Positions 5,531 through 5,885 of a DNA stretch of 5,885 nt are shown here, piece after piece. The DNA is from Deinococcales bacterium. GTDB taxonomy: Bacteria; Deinococcota; Deinococci; Deinococcales; Deinococcaceae. Made by a program: the position numbers and the translations under genes. The notes below the pieces were generated by a model. That model was not told the DNA's origin. It did not search any database and was given only the letters and a program-made list of their open reading frames with translations. The DNA lies in NCBI GenBank assembly GCA_025359705.1, contig JANYFS010000148.1, positions 1 through 5,885 of the forward strand, written 5' to 3'. Each line of letters starts with the position of its first letter. Positions within the stretch are counted from its first letter, which is position 1.

Positions 5531-5885
5531 TTACGCACCCCCACCCAATTTCCCTGCCACCACACCCGCAGCCAGTGCCAAAGCCCCACCCAATACCACT
5601 TGAACAATGGTCGGAAGCAGCGGAGTTTTCATAAAGTGAAAGCGAATATAGGCGATCACAAACAGCTCGAGGATCACCACCACATAGGCGGTAATCAGGG
5701 CCACTTGCAAATTTTGAATCAAAAAAGGCAGGGTATGCAGCATTCCACCCAAAACGGTTGCTACTCCGGTAATTGCCCCTCGCACCGCAGGGCTACCCCG
5801 CCCCGAAACCTTACCATCGTCGGAAACTGCCTCCGCCAATCCCATGCTAATTCCTGCGCCCAGCGAAGTTGCCGCTCCCACCAAA
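5531..5885 (-). CDS. VIT1/CCC1-family membrane protein, N-terminus missing
   Basis: The last 117 codons of a gene whose start lies beyond the right edge; the first complete codon here is TTG at 5884 and the frame is open to the end. The fragment starts in a hydrophobic segment (1-20, 'GAGISMGLAEAVSDDG'), followed by a polar loop with 'GRGSPAVRG' (28-36) and three membrane helices at about 34-56, 60-82 and 90-112. The pattern 'SMGLAE..SDDG...GRG.P..RG...G..T.LGG..HTLPFLI' is what I recall from VIT1/CCC1-type proteins in actinobacteria and Deinococcota. Classical members move iron or manganese across membranes; transport here is inference, and the metal-site residues of the first helix are out of view. 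A small TIGR00267-like membrane family is an alternative name for the same group. It is followed by a weak inverted-repeat terminator. Confidence 0.65.
   Translation of the reverse strand, partial: LVGAATSLGAGISMGLAEAVSDDGKVSGRGSPAVRGAITGVATVLGGMLHTLPFLIQNLQVALITAYVVVILELFVIAYIRFHFMKTPLLPTIVQVVLGGALALAAGVVAGKLGGGA

Larger units (their letters stand above)
40..5671. repeat. 52 copies of the iterated palindrome CTCGAG
   Basis: Copies start at 40, 234, 288, 362, 678, 727, 849, 897, 939, 1104, 1162, 1378, 1461, 1728, 1999, 2017, 2313, 2417, 2445, 2556, 2736, 2878, 2927, 3061, 3187, 3262, 3289, 3343, 3454, 3499, 3618, 3664, 3817, 3858, 3966, 4353, 4371, 4450, 4504, 4612, 4714, 4800, 4909, 4990, 5038, 5065, 5104, 5161, 5323, 5480, 5503 and 5666. 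Flanking bases vary (A, C, G or T before; mostly G, C or T after), so the conserved unit is exactly six bases. Six copies fall in about 660 bases between genes, the same density as in genes. Confidence 0.97.

Noticed and set aside
40..5671. CTCGAG copies as a CRISPR array or mobile-element footprint
   Set aside because: Spacing is irregular (12 to 387 bases between starts apart from one edge gap), the conserved unit is only six bases, and copies sit inside codons of ordinary genes.

Overview
The window holds six genes and two are cut by its ends. Five lie on the minus strand and one on the plus strand. From left to right they are: the start of a Uma2-family (DUF820) nuclease-like gene (1-305, minus); a large secreted repeat protein (408-2936, minus); a small protein of unknown function (3169-3603, minus); a winged-helix regulator of ArsR type (3768-4421, plus); an alpha/beta-hydrolase related to proline iminopeptidase (4432-5376, minus); and the end of a VIT1/CCC1-like membrane protein (5531-5885, minus). 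No RNA gene, CRISPR array or insertion sequence is visible. The longest stretch without a gene is 2937-3168, and it holds a terminator and a long dyad.

The organism is probably a member of the Deinococcota (Deinococcus/Meiothermus type). This is inference from recalled family resemblance, not from a search. The N-terminal part of the secreted protein looks like surface proteins I know from Deinococcus. The hydrolase closely resembles a proline-iminopeptidase-related protein of Thermus, including an odd glycine at the nucleophile position. Short or near-absent leaders in front of several genes fit that group.

The most striking feature is not a gene. The palindrome CTCGAG occurs 52 times in 5885 bases, about one per 113 bases, against 1.4 expected from equal base use. 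It is found in every gene, in all three reading frames, and between genes at the same density. It behaves like a genome-wide iterated palindrome, comparable in kind to HIP1 (GCGATCGC) of cyanobacteria but with a different sequence.

The small unknown gene and the regulator are divergent and share a 164-base regulatory region. That region contains a perfect 12-base direct repeat with a 14-base period next to the regulator's -10 box, and a palindrome sitting on the -10 box of the unknown gene. This suggests a regulator that controls itself and its neighbour. The regulator and hydrolase genes converge with only 10 bases between their stop codons. The other genes seem to be separate transcription units: terminators are visible after the secreted protein and the unknown gene, and a weaker inverted repeat follows the membrane protein.
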